Shown: positions 35,690 through 48,298, counted from the stretch's first letter. The stretch: 64,000 bases of DNA from Cyclina sinensis (GCA_012932295.1 JAAONU010000016.1:30875290-30939289); one strand, 5' to 3'. Notes: generated from the sequence alone by a model not told the origin. A program made the numbers and translations.

Positions 35690-37170
35690 CCATTTTCTGT
35701 TGTTTTGTCAGTTCTGTTTGTTCAATAATAAAAGGGATTTGAAATAATTTATTTTTCTCTACGACAAAAAGCCTTTCAAATCACAATTTTAGTGACATAA
35801 TTGTAATTTGTTTTTGTATTGACAATTGAAAGCTACGAAAGAAGTCTGAGCCACTTAGGTCTTTACACGTCGAAGTGTATTTTATAGGCCACCTTAATGT
35901 AAAATCCAGACTTTCACTGTTAATAATTCACTGGAGCATTATTTTTTTTCATTCGAAAAAGAGGCGATAAGGATTGATACAAAGAAAATATTGCCTAGAG
36001 AAAAACAAAGATTATTTGAAGTCTTGGTTCTTCAAAATATCTGTTTTGTTTACATTAAGATAGGCTAACACAAATTAAGCAAAAGCATACACATAAAACG
36101 TAAATAATGATATTACTTGTCTAAGGAAGGAATAATTCGATTTGAAATCAAGGACAAAATTCCTCACAACATCTTTATGATCCGTCACATAATGCGGAAT
36201 TCTTTTGTCGGTAAATAAATACTGATTTGACACCAGAAATGTTTTGGTACTTTTTATAACAGTCGTACACAAAAGCTCCTTACAGGAAAAATATAAGCAT
36301 TAACTAACATCTTGTCATGTTGTGTCTTAATTCTTTTCATGTGAAAGGCTGTAGTTGAATATGTGGGGATGGAGACTCTTGAGAACGTTTAAAGGAGCTT
36401 TGTGATCGTAAATGTTTAGAAAATTGAAAATATACTTAAAGAAGCCTGTCTTGTGAAGAATATAAATACATAGTTATGGATGAGAAGCAATCATGCCATG
36501 AGAATTTCAGAAAGGAAACGCTATTCAATGGTTTCGAAATGCCGAATCTGAGGATGATTCGCAGTAAAACATATTTTAGGACAAAATCATTTAGAAATCA
36601 AGTCTTTACCTGCTTGTGAAACAAAATTTTAAAACAGGCATCTGATTACGGACCATCTGTTCAAATCTAGTCCCGTTTACTTTATTCAAATAAAAAATAT
36701 AAAATATTTTTCAAGTTTTAGGAAAGCAAAGCTGTTTTTCCCCTAGGAATTTCAAAAACGCTTAAAATAATACTAAAACTGCAGTCGTTGGACACCTTCA
36801 GCTTAGAGGTTGGCATCTTCTGTCATTGCTAAATTTATCTAAACATAGTTATAAGTGGTGATTTAGTTGTGCGCTTAAGAATTTTCCCAGTAAACCGAAA
36901 CAATTGGTTTAATGCCTGTCAACTCAGCATGCCTTCAGACGCATTTTATTTTGTAAAAAACTGTGGATAAGGATGTTTATCAACATCAATATTTGATATT
37001 TAAGAAGCAAAAGCTTTAATTACACAGTGGAGCGTAAAGTAAGCCGCAGCGTGCACATAGAAATATTATTATAGAAACTGTATGTTTATCTTCACTATAT
37101 TGGGTAAAGGTAAATTGGTGAGAAACAAACTTATAATTTCTGAGATGTGTATGAACTTGGTAGCTGAAAA
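35690..37170. other. No gene seen
   Basis: Only short frames on either strand. No motif or repeat recognised. Confidence 0.5.

Positions 37171-37174
<4 letters not shown>

Positions 37175-37206
<32 letters not shown>
37175..37206. repeat. (AG)n microsatellite
   Basis: Sixteen uninterrupted AG repeats. The minus-strand frame with a serine-leucine run is an artefact of this repeat. Confidence 0.96.
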
Positions 37207-37208
<2 letters not shown>

Positions 37209-37990
37209 CTTACGACCAAAGCCTTCGGAAGCTGTATTTTTGAAACTGTTGAAAAAGCAACTGTTACAATAAATCTACTTCTACTCGTTCTGGACTTTTA
37301 AAACTGTTTGAGCTGTGATCTGACATTTGTTTTCAGATCTCAAAGAAAATGTTAGCTAACCAATCACTGAGATTTAAAAAAGGATTAATTCATATTCTGT
37401 GATCCTGTCAAGAAATCAAAACAGACAAAAACATATTCCTTTAATTGAAAAGGAATAGTTATCGTTTGAAAGCTAGTCATGACCATTACAACTGCAAATT
37501 TAAGTATTCACGATCTCATGAACTTAATGGCCAAATATACGCAATTGAAATACCAAGTTTCATTGTTTTGAACTTTCAGCTTTTGAAATGTCTAAATATG
37601 ACCAACTACCATTTTACAATATAGTAGTAGGCAAACTTACAATATTACTTACAGTTACACTGGCTTCCGTAGTAGCAAATTGCCACTTTACTTGTGTATA
37701 TCAAATTTCCATTGTATCATGTTTGGGTTTTAGCACGTTTTGGTTTCAGTCACTCCTTTAACTGATACTCACACTTGGTTACATATATTCAGTACTTATG
37801 ATCTTTCCTGATTTTATTCCCAGTTCTGTTCAGTATTTTATGCTATTTTCATAGGGAAAAACAACACTTATCAAATTCTAACACTTCGTAAGAGTAATTT
37901 TAAGTACTGTTTTAAACAAATGTCTGAAATTTTGAATTAGATGTAGTAGTCACTACGTAAAACTGCCATTTTCTTTTCATTCGAGTGAGA

Positions 37991-38164
37991 ATGGCTTTTA
38001 TCTTTCAGCTTCAAGATATCCCTATCCCAGTTTATTCAACCAAAGTCTTACCTCCACCAGGAGAAACTCTTGGGAGAGTTTCAACAAATTCTATTTTGAC
38101 CATGTTGCTTGTAATTGTCGTCTTTACCGATGAAAAGGTTTGTTCAGTGATACGCTGTTCATGA
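37991..38164 (+). CDS. Candidate short ORF or exon (57 codons)
   Basis: From ATG at 37,991 a frame of 57 residues runs to TGA at 38,162. It contains QLQDIPIPVYSTKVLPPPGE and a hydrophobic stretch ILTMLLVIVVF. An acceptor-like TTTTATCTTTCAG ends at 38,008 and a donor-like AAAAG|GTTTGT follows 38,137. These delimit a 129-base, 43-codon exon that is open throughout. The other two forward frames are also open for 30-40 codons, which weakens the case. I recognise no family. It may be chance in a locally less AT-rich patch. Confidence 0.2.
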   Translation: MAFIFQLQDIPIPVYSTKVLPPPGETLGRVSTNSILTMLLVIVVFTDEKVCSVIRCS

Positions 38165-38661
38165 TTTGAATTGAAAACAACTATCGAAGACAAAGCAAAA
38201 TTGTCTTGGAAGGTTTTCTTAACTTGATACCTTGCCTACTTAACAAAAATCAGTACAAGTTCCATGCATTTTCTGTGAAGGGCATTCAAAATTTGATTAA
38301 AAAGAAAATGAATTATCTTTCCCGAAATACGTGGGCGAGGGTATAGAGCAAATTAAAGAGCTAATTCGATTTCGTTCCATAAAATTTTAATCATGAAGTT
38401 TTATGATCGGTGTTCTAGGTAACTGCATAAAATCCAAGAGTGCCTTCAGACATTTGCAAATTGCATATTGATGAGAGAAATGCTTCGGCTATCTCAGTGC
38501 AGATAATATTGCTACATTTCACGTTTTGTCTTTCTCGCAACGAATGGCCCGCAGGGGACAATTAAGTTAGACTTAAAATTGAAACGAGTGTTCTTATACT
38601 GGAGTGTCTAAAAGCATTCTTCAAACTGGTATATTTTAACATTGAGAAGTAGCTGGCTTAT

Positions 38662-38915
38662 AAACTATTTTAACATGATTCATTTTATTGTTAAGGTGAA
38701 AATATCATTTTTCGTACTCACGACAGACTTCCCGTCATGATAATTCTACATCCAAAAATATTTTTTACGTTAATGTCAAAAAACTTAGAAACTATTTTAA
38801 CATAATTCATTTTATTGTTACGGTAAAAACATCATGTTTCGTACTCACGACAGACTTCCCGTCATGACAATTCTACATCCAAAAATATTGTTAACGTTAA
38901 TGTCAAAAAAACTTC
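38662..38915. repeat. 127-bp tandem duplication (2 copies)
   Basis: AAACTATTTTAACATGATTC (38,662) and AAACTATTTTAACATAATTC (38,789) start two adjacent copies. They share GTACTCACGACAGACTTCCC and end in ACGTTAATGTCAAAAAA. Only a few substitutions separate them, so the duplication is fairly recent. Confidence 0.93.
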
Positions 38916-38919
38916 TTAG

Positions 38920-39460
38920 TTGAAACAAATTTAAATATATCTTGTTGTTGCTTCTTCCTACACCAACGATTTCTCTGTACTGTACATTTAAGTGAACGAT
39001 TCTGAATATAAAATAAAAGGAAAATTTTAATCTAGGGTTTTTTTTAAAAAAGAATAATTTTTTTTTCAAAAGTTTTTATGATCTAGTAAACCTTGTATAA
39101 TTTTATTACTGATAAAATATGTTTATTTGAAGTTTTTCGTTACTCTGATCCGCAAAATTTTACAAGCTATGTTTTTCAGTTTGTGTTTCGAATATTCAAT
39201 TTGGATATCTGGATTCTGTCTCAAAATTTTACAACCAACTTTCCAAACCTTAAATATGATTATATCTGAAATAAAGTTTCTGCAGACAGTTTTTGCAAGG
39301 ACGGAAAAACACAACAATACTTATAGAAAATCGTGTAATCCTATCTCTGCAAAAATGCCGGTTTGATTGACATTTTGTGGATCTTTTTCTTTTTGCGAAT
39401 AAAAAAAAATAGTGTTTAGTTTAGTATGGATCCCAAAAAGATGGACAACAGTTACTGTTT
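38920..39460. other. No gene seen
   Basis: Opposing short frames at 39.12-39.37 kb on both strands have no recognisable feature. Confidence 0.5.
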
Positions 39461-39462
39461 TT

Positions 39463-40467
39463 TATGCCCCCGAAGGGAGGCATATAGTAATTGCACTGTC
39501 CGTCCGTCCGGTAAAATCTTATCCTCACTTCATCTCCAAAACCGCCTGAGGGATTTCACCAAGCCTAGTTGTGCATGTCGTTAGGCGATTTCGCTCGATT
39601 TATTTCTGGCAGAGTTATGGATCATTTTTTGTTACTCTAACTTCTATATTAAAGTCTTGTCCACACTTGATCTCCAAAACCGCTTGGAGGATTTCATTGA
39701 AACTTCACAGGAATGTTTGTCACCAAGCCTAGTGTGCATATCGTTAGGAGTTTCTGCTCGGATTATTTTTTGGCAGAGTTATTAGCACTTACTTTTTACT
39801 GTAACTTCTATATTAAAGTCTTCTCCACACTTCATCTCCAAAACCTATTGGACGATTTCATTGAAAATTCACAGGAATGTTTGTCACTGAGCCTTGTTGT
39901 GCATATCGTCAGGAGTTTCTGGTAAGATCATTTTTTTTGGCAGAGTTATTGGCACTTAGTCATTTTTTACTCCAACTTCTTTATTAAAATCTTGTCCACG
40001 CTTCATCTCCAAAACCACTGAAGGATTTCATTGAAACTACACAGGAATGTTTGTCACCAAACCTAGCTGTGCATATCATCAGAATTATTTTTGGCAGTGT
40101 TACGGTCCCTTAGACATTTTTACTGTAACTTCTATATTAAAATCTTGTCCTAGCTACATCTCGAAAACTCCTAGGGGGATTTTATTATATATAAAACATC
40201 AGTAGGGGTTGGGAATAAAACAATATTGATCATATTCAAGGCCAAACTCACAGCTTTCTATTTCAATGAATAATTATATCTTCAACCTTCATATAAGAAT
40301 CTGAAGCAGAAAAACTTTACTTTACCATTTACTTTCAGTTTATGCTCTATTTTTTGTCTGGTCTCTTTGCCACAGGCATATTCAACATTCAATTATATAT
40401 TTACACCAGTTTCATTTGAAAGCTATATTTCGGGGGCATATGTCAATTACCAGTGACAGCTCTTGTT
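39463..40467 (+). mobile_element. Repeat element with GGGGGCATA termini, copy 2
   Basis: It starts TATGCCCCCGAAGGGAGGCA, then a CACTGTCCGTCCGTCCG run. Units of about 138-171 bases follow, marked by CTTGTCC…CTTCATCTCCAAAACC near 39,518, 39,656, 39,820, 39,991 and 40,144. It ends ATTTCGGGGGCATATGTCAA then GTGACAGCTCTTGTT. It is in the opposite orientation to the 21.3-kb copy and about 300 bases longer, mainly through a different number of units. Confidence 0.9.
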
Positions 40468-40879
40468 TTTCTTAAAACAAGATTTTCTTTGCATATAAAC
40501 AAAAGTCTTTTTGAAAAACAAATTGAACATACTTGAAAAAGTGCAAAAAAATAATGTAAAAACTATAATCTGAAAATAGAGGGTTAATATGCTAAGACTA
40601 TTTGTTTTATTAAAAAATTAATGCATTCATTGTTAATGGGCCATCGAGAATTTTCGGGCGTTTTATGAGTTAATTTTGAATATCAACAACTAACAGTAGA
40701 AATGAAGAACTGAAAACGATAAATACCTTCATCGCTGCGAAAAATTACAATGTTCACTTATAATAATGATAGCATAGACCATTTTCATTTCTTTGCCAGC
40801 AAACTAAAGAAAGAAAAAAATATGGCAAGTCACCAAAAGGCAATAGAAAAGGAAATTAATTTTCATCTTGGAAAAGTAA

Positions 40880-41060
40880 AATCTTGTTTTCTAAGCAAAT
40901 ATTAAACTAATTTTGTTTCTTTCTGTATGCCCTTGAGCTTGACATTATTATCATCAGCCTTAGGTTTTTCTCTAGGAGATTTGGGGAATATGATATGAGA
41001 ATTTCGTCTGAAATCAAGCGTTTTTGCAACTAAGTTCTTGGCCAGTAGTCTTGTTTAGTA
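40880..41060 (+). repeat. Duplicated block U, copy 1
   Basis: AATATTAAACTAATTTTGTT and TATGCCCTTGAGCTTGAC align with block U at 48.9 kb, and ATGAGAATTTCGTCTGAAAT aligns with the copy at 57.0 kb. Strongly diverged. Confidence 0.45.
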
Positions 41061-41239
41061 AACGATACATTCTAAACTGCAAAAATACATCCGCGTTGTA
41101 AACAGCAAATATTTTTGTCGATGAACATGTTTCCATCTTCACTACAGACGAAGGCTTTTATTTGTTGCACTGTGTTACAGCAATTGTCTTGTAAGGATTA
41201 ACGTTGCAGCAGGGAATAATCACAAGCTATTCAATTTCG

Positions 41240-41600
41240 CAGAAATAAAAAGCAAGACAAAACAAGGTATTAATAGGCTGAATACTAAGCTGAGAGCAAT
41301 TTTTTTACCGAATAAAATGTAATGAGCCATTTGTCTTTTAAATTTGTAATAAAACTGAAAGTCTGTCTTCACATTTCCGTAATAAGATATTTCACAGATC
41401 ATAAATATTCATTTGAATGGCGTAATTTCATTGAAACTAATGACAGGTGACGAAAACGGAATTTCTTGATAAGATTTTCTTCGTTAAGTAGGATAAACCT
41501 GACTTGGTTTAAATTCATCAAGTTGAGACAACAATAATTTCAATAAAGAAATATTTATTGCAGATTTGATACTTAAATGGCATTCGGTTTTAGAATATAA
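41240..41600 (+). repeat. Duplicated block A, copy 1
   Basis: ATGTAATGAGCCATTTGTCT, AGTCTGTCTTCACATTTCCG and GAAACTAATGACAGGTGACG align in order with block A at 49.7, 53.7 and 57.4 kb. In this copy the frame conserved in the other three is broken. Confidence 0.6.
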
Positions 41601-44600
41601 ATGACAATTGATTCAGCTCTGTCTCCAGGGAACACAGAGTTGTTCAGTGATAATGCAAATTGCTAGATTTTTACTGCATGGTTAATAAACCCTTGCAGAA
41701 ATTCTATTCTATCTCTTTTCTCGAAAACTGTCGCTCTTTGAGTATGTAGACGGAATAAAACCTTGACAATAAATCATACTAAAGTAAAATATGAAAAATG
41801 TTATTAAAATTTTATTCAGAATAGTGTGAAAAATATTTGCTATATCAAGTATAATAATTTGAGAATTAAAGTAGTGGATGTTTGAATTTCGAATAAAAAC
41901 AATGAATGATGTTTCCACGCAAAGTACTTCAGTAATCATTCATCAGCAATCATTTACGTTTTAGAACGGTTGTAAGGTTTGAATGAACTCTCACACTGTT
42001 CTGAGTAAATTTTATAATTCTTTCTTTTAATTTGTAACAGTTACTGATATAATCAAACTGTTTTAAAACTCTTTTCTTATTATCTTGTAATCATTTGTAC
42101 AATGAATCCTAAATCTGCGAATAAGTAATAAATACATAGCAATAATTTAGTCGACACAATGTTTTACTTAGTGCATAGCTGAAACTTGTTTCCTTTTTTT
42201 ATTTCTTCTTTATCTATGCAATGGCTTTTATATTAATCTATTGTGCAGAGTACATGCAAAGAACTTTGTAGGACAGCGTTATTGATAAGCTGAAGACTGA
42301 AGACTGAGTTCCCTTCTTAGGTCGTTTCTCAAATTAAGTATTCGAAGAATCCTCTTTCTTCGGTTCAATAAATAAAAAAACACTTTTACACAGTATCAAA
42401 AACACCCGCAATTCTCGGAATGAAGACATCACCATAATTGTGTTTAATGACCTATGCCCAGCTCTAGAGGCAATTATAATTCTGGGAAAATTTTTGTCGA
42501 TAATTTGACGAAAGACGTGAGAAAATTTGTTTCGAACATTATTAGATTAGGGAAACGATAAAGAAGTACCTTAGCCACATGTTCTGTTTTAGCGCAAGTT
42601 AAAGAATTTACATAAAAGTATTGCAAAAGAACAACATGAAATGTGTTCAGTACTACAGAAATGACTTGAATGTCTTATCTTAAGATTTTCAAGATGTAAG
42701 AAAAACAGATTAAAAAAGCAAACATAGAACAGTGTCGTGACTTAGTGAAATATACTTTGAAACATAAAATCAAATAATGATGGAAATTCAGTATTTCTCT
42801 TGATCCAACATAACTGGACAAGTAAAATAACCGATTTTGTCCAATCCTGTGTTACCTATTCATTTATAATGTTCATACAATAACAAAAGTAACTCCATTT
42901 GTTTACCAACATATAGCTAAAAAACAACCGAACCGATAGTAGCAAAGATGTACATTACCATAAAGTGTTTAATTTTAGCAAAATAAAGCAGAAATATTAA
43001 GAAGATATTAGGAGTCTCTCTTGCAATGACCTATTCAGGTGTCACTACGACGAGAGCAAGCATATGGCTGATAACAGCACAAGCCACAACTTGACCAACA
43101 CGCAACTTAACAGGTAGATACTGCCCCAGTATGTTTTACTTCTGGCAGACAAAAACGTTCAAGAATATTTCAAACAGATCAAGAAACTGTGAGATCAACA
43201 TCTCTCTCCAAAGGCCAGTGCTTAGAGCATTATTATACAAAAACTGATCTCTCTATTCCTCAATACTAAACAATGAGCATGGCATCAAATCTTAACTATC
43301 AGCACTTTATGGGAAAAGGGTAAAGTAAAAGAAAGAGCTGGGTTTTGCTGTAAAGATTGGTCTGTGAAGTTAATAAAATGCCTTTTAAGCAAAAGATTGT
43401 GCCTTGAAGGCATCAACATGATCCGTTTTTATCACTAAAAATACTTACGATCTTTGTGTCTTTATCATTGTTTCCAAGAGTTGAAACTGATAGAAAGTGT
43501 TTCAATTTTAGGTAAACTGAGTTATTAAAATTTCAAGGAAGTCACCTTTCAGTTCTGTAATTTATGCAAAAGAAAAATTCGTTTTGTTCCTCGAAATTGT
43601 GAGATAAACAGTACTGTCCTTAAATTCTCCACGTACAATATTTTAAAATTCTTTAATCAATTCCTGTTGGAGGTTGTCTAATGGTGGTGACGGAACTCAA
43701 TATATTTAAATTTGACTTGAAAAATAATGAAAAAATACAAACTACAAGGTTCATAGAATGATACGATTATATTGCAGTGCACTTTTATCTAACTCCAGAA
43801 TAATGGTGATGAAACTAATATAAACGTTATAATATCTATCTTACTTTAGATATAATTTTAATTGTCATTATCATCTCATTAACATCAACAAATCATTTAA
43901 GCCCATCCATTGTGCAAATTTTAGAAGAGGTCGACAATTTATGTCTACTAAAATCTGCACATTTACTTAACATAAGCGAGCGTGTGAGTAATAGCTGACA
44001 CTACTCATATACGAATGTGTAAAAAACAATTAATTAGAAAGAATTAACCTTCGTCAAATTGTCTTACTTTGCTTACAAAGCAAGTTGACAACTTATTCGC
44101 TTTCTCTCAATTTAGCCTTGGGTGCTTGGCATTTTATATTCATCGTTTTATGCAAATACACAAAATATGAAATTAGGTTTTGGTTTCCAGAAGTGCTTTT
44201 GGAAGTTAATGAATTGTTACATGGTGTGAACATAGCGTCTGCTAGAATAAACTTATAGTAGACGAATTCTAGAAAATCGTTTTCTTGATAATAATGAATG
44301 TTATAGCGTCACTGGGAAAATGGAAGTTGTTAAGGAGAAAATTTGTGAGACATGTTTAGAGTAAAACGCATGATTTATCCCCAGAATTCTGCTGACATTT
44401 GTTTTGCTGAAATAAAAATGAAATTATAAAAATAACTGCAATTTATATGAACATATGATCCATATAAATATTTCGCATCAGATTGTGAAAGTAAATATCC
44501 TCAAAATTGAGTTGTTAAATAAAAGTCTGAATATGAACTTCAATACATAAATCTTCATGAGGTATTTTCATCTGTCAAAAAATATTTCATTTCTATTTTT

Positions 44601-45483
44601 GAAGTGACATTATAAGACAGAAATTTTGTATAAGATCGAAAATTAGGCAAAATAAGGAACAGTACAGTAGGCATGAGTTTGTTTTGACCAGGGATACTGT
44701 AGATACAAACCATTTAATACAAATGATTAATTTAATTCAATAATTTGAAAATGAAAGCCTATAGTGAATTTCAAAATAAAGGATGCAAAGAACCTGATTT
44801 TTTGCATGCCTTAATCGTTGCTTTCAGATGACCTGTGAGGCATTAACATATACCTTAACGAGTTTTTTTATACCTTTGTCACACATGTTTTTATCTCCCT
44901 TTCAAACCAATGAAACGGTTATTTTGTGAACTATTAAGGAATATGTATCTGTTAGTTAGTTACTAGGTCCTAGTAGAAATACAAATTTATAATATTGATT
45001 ACTTTAATACCAGCAATTAATAACACGATTTTTCGAACTAGGTACAAGAAATAAATTTTCATATAATTCGAGACTGCTTTTGTCAAGATTTTATGTTTTC
45101 AACAGTTCAATATTGCAACCAAGCTTGCAAGAACTGATGAAGAACCTTAGTCGAGCTGATATATAAGCGTATTGACCAGTGACAATTAACGCTTTTTGAG
45201 TATAATGACTATAATGACATACTTTCCAGATGCTTCTTTTCTTGCTTTTTCAATTTTCTTAGACATTGTCTCAATCTCACGAAAGGAAGATCAGACATTA
45301 CAATTAAACAAGTAATGCAATATAAAATGACCTGCTTGTCAATATATCAGACACATAAGGACAAAAATTAGCTTAAACGAATCCAACCATAAACATGCGT
45401 TTGCTGTTTCAGTTTAAACATAGCAGATACTTATTTATGAGACTAGGCGAGAGCTAAATATGTTTACTTTAGGAAGACGATGT

Positions 45484-45493
45484 ACCGGAAGTG
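45484..45493 (+). promoter_or_regulatory. Consensus ETS site in a locally GC-rich patch
   Basis: ACCGGAAGTG matches the ETS/GABP consensus exactly. It lies in a 70-base patch richer in GC than its surroundings, with further TTCC words nearby. A single site is weak evidence for a promoter, and no following exon was found. Confidence 0.2.
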
Positions 45494-46545
45494 AGGCGCT
45501 TCTCCTTCCGACTTCCTACGCGGTCACTTCACTTCGAGACAAATTAATTGTAAACACTTATCTACTGCTTCAGGACACGTAAACAAAGTATCTGTCTTAA
45601 GTTATCAATAGTAAATACCACTTAATTTGTTTTTAGTCCACTGACCCATTTTGACCATTTTTGTTATTAGTTGGTCAAGTTTCTGTATTTAGTACAAAAA
45701 AAATCTAGATTTTTGACCATCTAAATCACCTTAACTTTTGAAATCCAAGCATTTTATACTGTTTCTACTTTCAGTGTTGTTCAAATAAAAAAAAAGATTT
45801 GTTAGTACTGAAGTAAGAACGATTATGAAATTTCCAGATAGCAAAATTGATCTAAAGACAGAAACACACTTTGTATACAATTTATAAAATTATACAATTT
45901 AGAAATAATAACAATTGCTCGATACTTTATTTCCGGCACATACGGAAACCTGAAGTTGTAGAATTAAGAACCTTGTACAATCAAAAGTAGACTGGGTTTT
46001 AAATGTAAACTTGTGCAATAGGTGAACGAGAGTCTAAACTTTGTTTAAAGAATACTTTTTGTGTGACGCTTCTGTAGTTACAACGGCAATACAAATTTAG
46101 ACTATGAAATAGGCGCTTTCCTTCAAACTTTTGACAGCTTTGACGAAACTATCAGTAGAGTAGTTTTATTATTTTCTTATCGGAATGTGCGGTGATCTAC
46201 ATTATTTACAGCCTGATTTTAGGTCTGAAAGATTTAACATTCATATCTTATAGTTACGAGAAAAGTTGGTAGACATGCAAAAAGGCTAAATATAGCTTCT
46301 GTAGATTCTGGCAAAGTGATCTTGCAAAAAAAAAGAGCAAAACATTTGTTGGTACTGTTACTCTGAAATGAGCCTGGCTACCTAGCTCTATAACTCTTAC
46401 AAACTTGCAAGTACTTTATGTGAACGTATCAAGACATGTTCACAAAGCCTATGCAAAACTGAATGTTGAAAGAAAACGAAATTACTTATAAACGCATTGT
46501 CTTAAAACATGTATTTGTACTTCTCTGAACGAAAATATCAACATA

Positions 46546-46710
46546 ATGGGGTTTCGTGATCAGGATCTGGTCCCAAAGGCAATCTTGCAAGGGCAGTCAT
46601 TGTCCATTATTTGTCAAAGATCTTGCGATAAAAATGGTTTTGACGGACATGTTTTCTACGAGGAAAAACAATTATACGTCTGGAAGTTGGAACGGACTCG
46701 AACACTGTGA
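46546..46710 (+). pseudogene. Block B copy 1: best-preserved copy of a duplicated exon-like sequence
   Basis: An open frame of 54 residues from ATG at 46,546 includes DLVPKAILQGQSLSIICQR, then SCDKNGFDGHVFYEEKQ and VWKLERTRTL before TGA. The related blocks at 50.85 and 57.93 kb share the GxSxSIIC core in the same frame. Several third-position differences fit past coding constraint: GGG/GGA, TCC/TCT and ATT/ATC. Both other copies have one extra base just after this core, so only this copy stays open. GxSLSIxC recalls the B strand of an immunoglobulin-like domain, but that is inference from a very short match. No splice sites are convincing. I do not know the gene. Confidence 0.35.
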
Positions 46711-46986
46711 GATTAAAGTATTACTAGGATAAAAGTGTACAAATTAACAGTTAAGATGTTACTTGGGACTTCAATGAGTAGAAGTGATGGAAAAGTCCTT
46801 ACCTTGCTTGAAAAGGAGATGTGATGTTGGCTTTAAAACTAACAACGTTCTTTTTTGGCGTAGCTGTATTAAAATCGATTTTGACCTAATGAATGAAATT
46901 GTAATATACAAAATCTTTAGCTGAAGAAGGAAGTTTTCAATTGGTTAAAAGAGTTGCTGTTATGGAATATTATGGCAGCATTCGTA

Positions 46987-48298
46987 CGAGGGTGCATCAA
47001 TAAATTCGTAAACTAATTCAATAGCGAGGAAATGATTTAATTCAAGTACCTAAAATGATTACTCCATCTCAAAGTAACGTCCCATGCACAATTTGCACTT
47101 GTCCCGTCTCTCGACCCATGACTCGAACACGTGTTGTAGCCCGTCACGTGACATCTCCCCAGCTGTCTGTCCACGGCATACCTCAGTTCCTCTCTTGACT
47201 CAAATATCTTGACCACGAAGACTATTTTTTAAAGTTGGAAATAGCCAAAAGTCACAAATTGCTAGGTCCGTTCTGTAGGGTGGGTGCAGAAACAGTTCGA
47301 CGTCGAGTTTTTCTAGTGTATCCATGACAACGTGGCTTGAATGGCTCGGCGCGTTGTCGTGATGTAATATGAATCCGGACCTAAGTAGATGTGGACGCTT
47401 TCTCCTTATTGCCACCATGAGTTCCGTTCTAAGTAATGTTGCATAATAGTTCCCAGTGACTGTCGTTTTCGGAGGAACAAAGTGGTTTAGCACTACACCG
47501 TATGTATCACAGAATATAATGGCCATAACCTTCCCGGCTGACTTGGAAATTATCGCTTTTGTAGGGGAAGGCGAGGAAGGATGCTTCCAGATAGAACTCT
47601 GACGTTTGTTTTCCGGTTCAAAAAAGTGAATCCACGTTTCATCACATGTTATCACTCGATTTAGAAAGTAATGGCCTTCTTCACGATACCTCCTGTCGTA
47701 CTGCTGACACATTTTCACCCTTACCCCTATCTGCTCCGACGTCAACAAACGAGGCACCCATCTTGCTGAAACGCGGCGCATTCCTAATCTATCAGTCATA
47801 ATGCCCTGAGATGTACCCTATAAAATAGCGAACTTATCTGCTACATGCTCCACACTTACTCGTCTATCTCGGAGTATGTACTCCTGAATGGCAGCCACTG
47901 TTTCTTCATCTGTTACAGTAACTGGTCTACCTGCACGACTGTCGTCTTCAGTTGCCTCTCTACCGTCTTTAAACCGCTCATCCACTTGAAATGGCACCTT
48001 TTGACAGAGCAGCCTCTCCGTAAACTTTTTGCAAATCTTCACGGATATCGGAAAAAGACTTTCCGAGTTTTGTGTAAAACTTTATAACGATGCGCTGTTC
48101 GTTGACGCTGTGTGACGCCATTTTCGAACGGACGCCGGTAACGTGACGTCGTTTACGGTTTATGACGTCATAAGTGATGAGTCAAAGTTGTGTACATAGT
48201 ACGATTCAATTTAAAATAATCTGTTATCACAGCATTTAAAGTTTCATTTTAAACGGACCAGTAGTTTTGACGCTATTGAATTAGTTGATACACCCTCG
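46987..48298 (-). mobile_element. mariner element, complete ends
   Basis: A 1,312-bp element is flanked by TA on both sides (46,985-46,986 and 48,299-48,300). The right terminal repeat is 28 bp (48,271-48,298, reading CGAGGGTGTATCAACTAATT on the minus strand). The left repeat (46,987-47,026) matches it but has a 12-base insertion in the middle. Length, target site and the encoded D,D34D transposase are all typical of mariner. It lies inside the first unit of the duplicated region. Confidence 0.97.
47059..48121 (-). pseudogene. mariner transposase, broken by stops and frameshifts
   Basis: The likely start is ATG at 48,121 (MASHSVNEQR) and the end TAA at 47,059 (GRYFEME), about 354 codons, close to the usual length of roughly 345. 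An N-terminal helix-turn-helix part with KLGKSFSDIREDLQKVYGE is followed by a frameshift near the FKW-x-x-RFKDGRE motif. RAGRPVTVTDEE follows, and then a TAG at about 47,817 before GTSQGIMTDRLGMRRVSARW. The catalytic part keeps ITCDETWIHFFEPEN, the HHDNAPSH aspartate and LAICDFWLFP, with exactly 34 residues between the last two aspartates (D,D34D). Another frameshift follows LRGQDI, and a further one lies before LQHVFESWVERRDKCKLC. The conserved residues of the catalytic triad are present, but the enzyme cannot be made intact. When intact it cuts and pastes the element at TA sites. Confidence 0.95.

Larger units (their letters stand above)
40475..46985. other. First unit of the 40.8-63 kb duplicated region; no intact gene
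   Basis: Contains blocks U (about 40.88 kb), A (41.24 kb), a possible partial B (43.37 kb), a faint U-like trace (about 44.1-44.35 kb) and B (46.52 kb), each listed or discussed separately. Otherwise there are short frames only. A consensus ETS site lies at 45,484. Confidence 0.45.

Noticed and set aside
36075..36272. 65-codon minus-strand frame with a fairly even composition
   Set aside because: No motif, no repeat copy and no flanking splice sites. Consistent with chance.
43100..43230. Plus-strand stretch reading LPQYVLLLADKNVQEYFKQI
   Set aside because: It looks protein-like but is only about 23 codons between stops, with no family match or splice sites. Too short to call.
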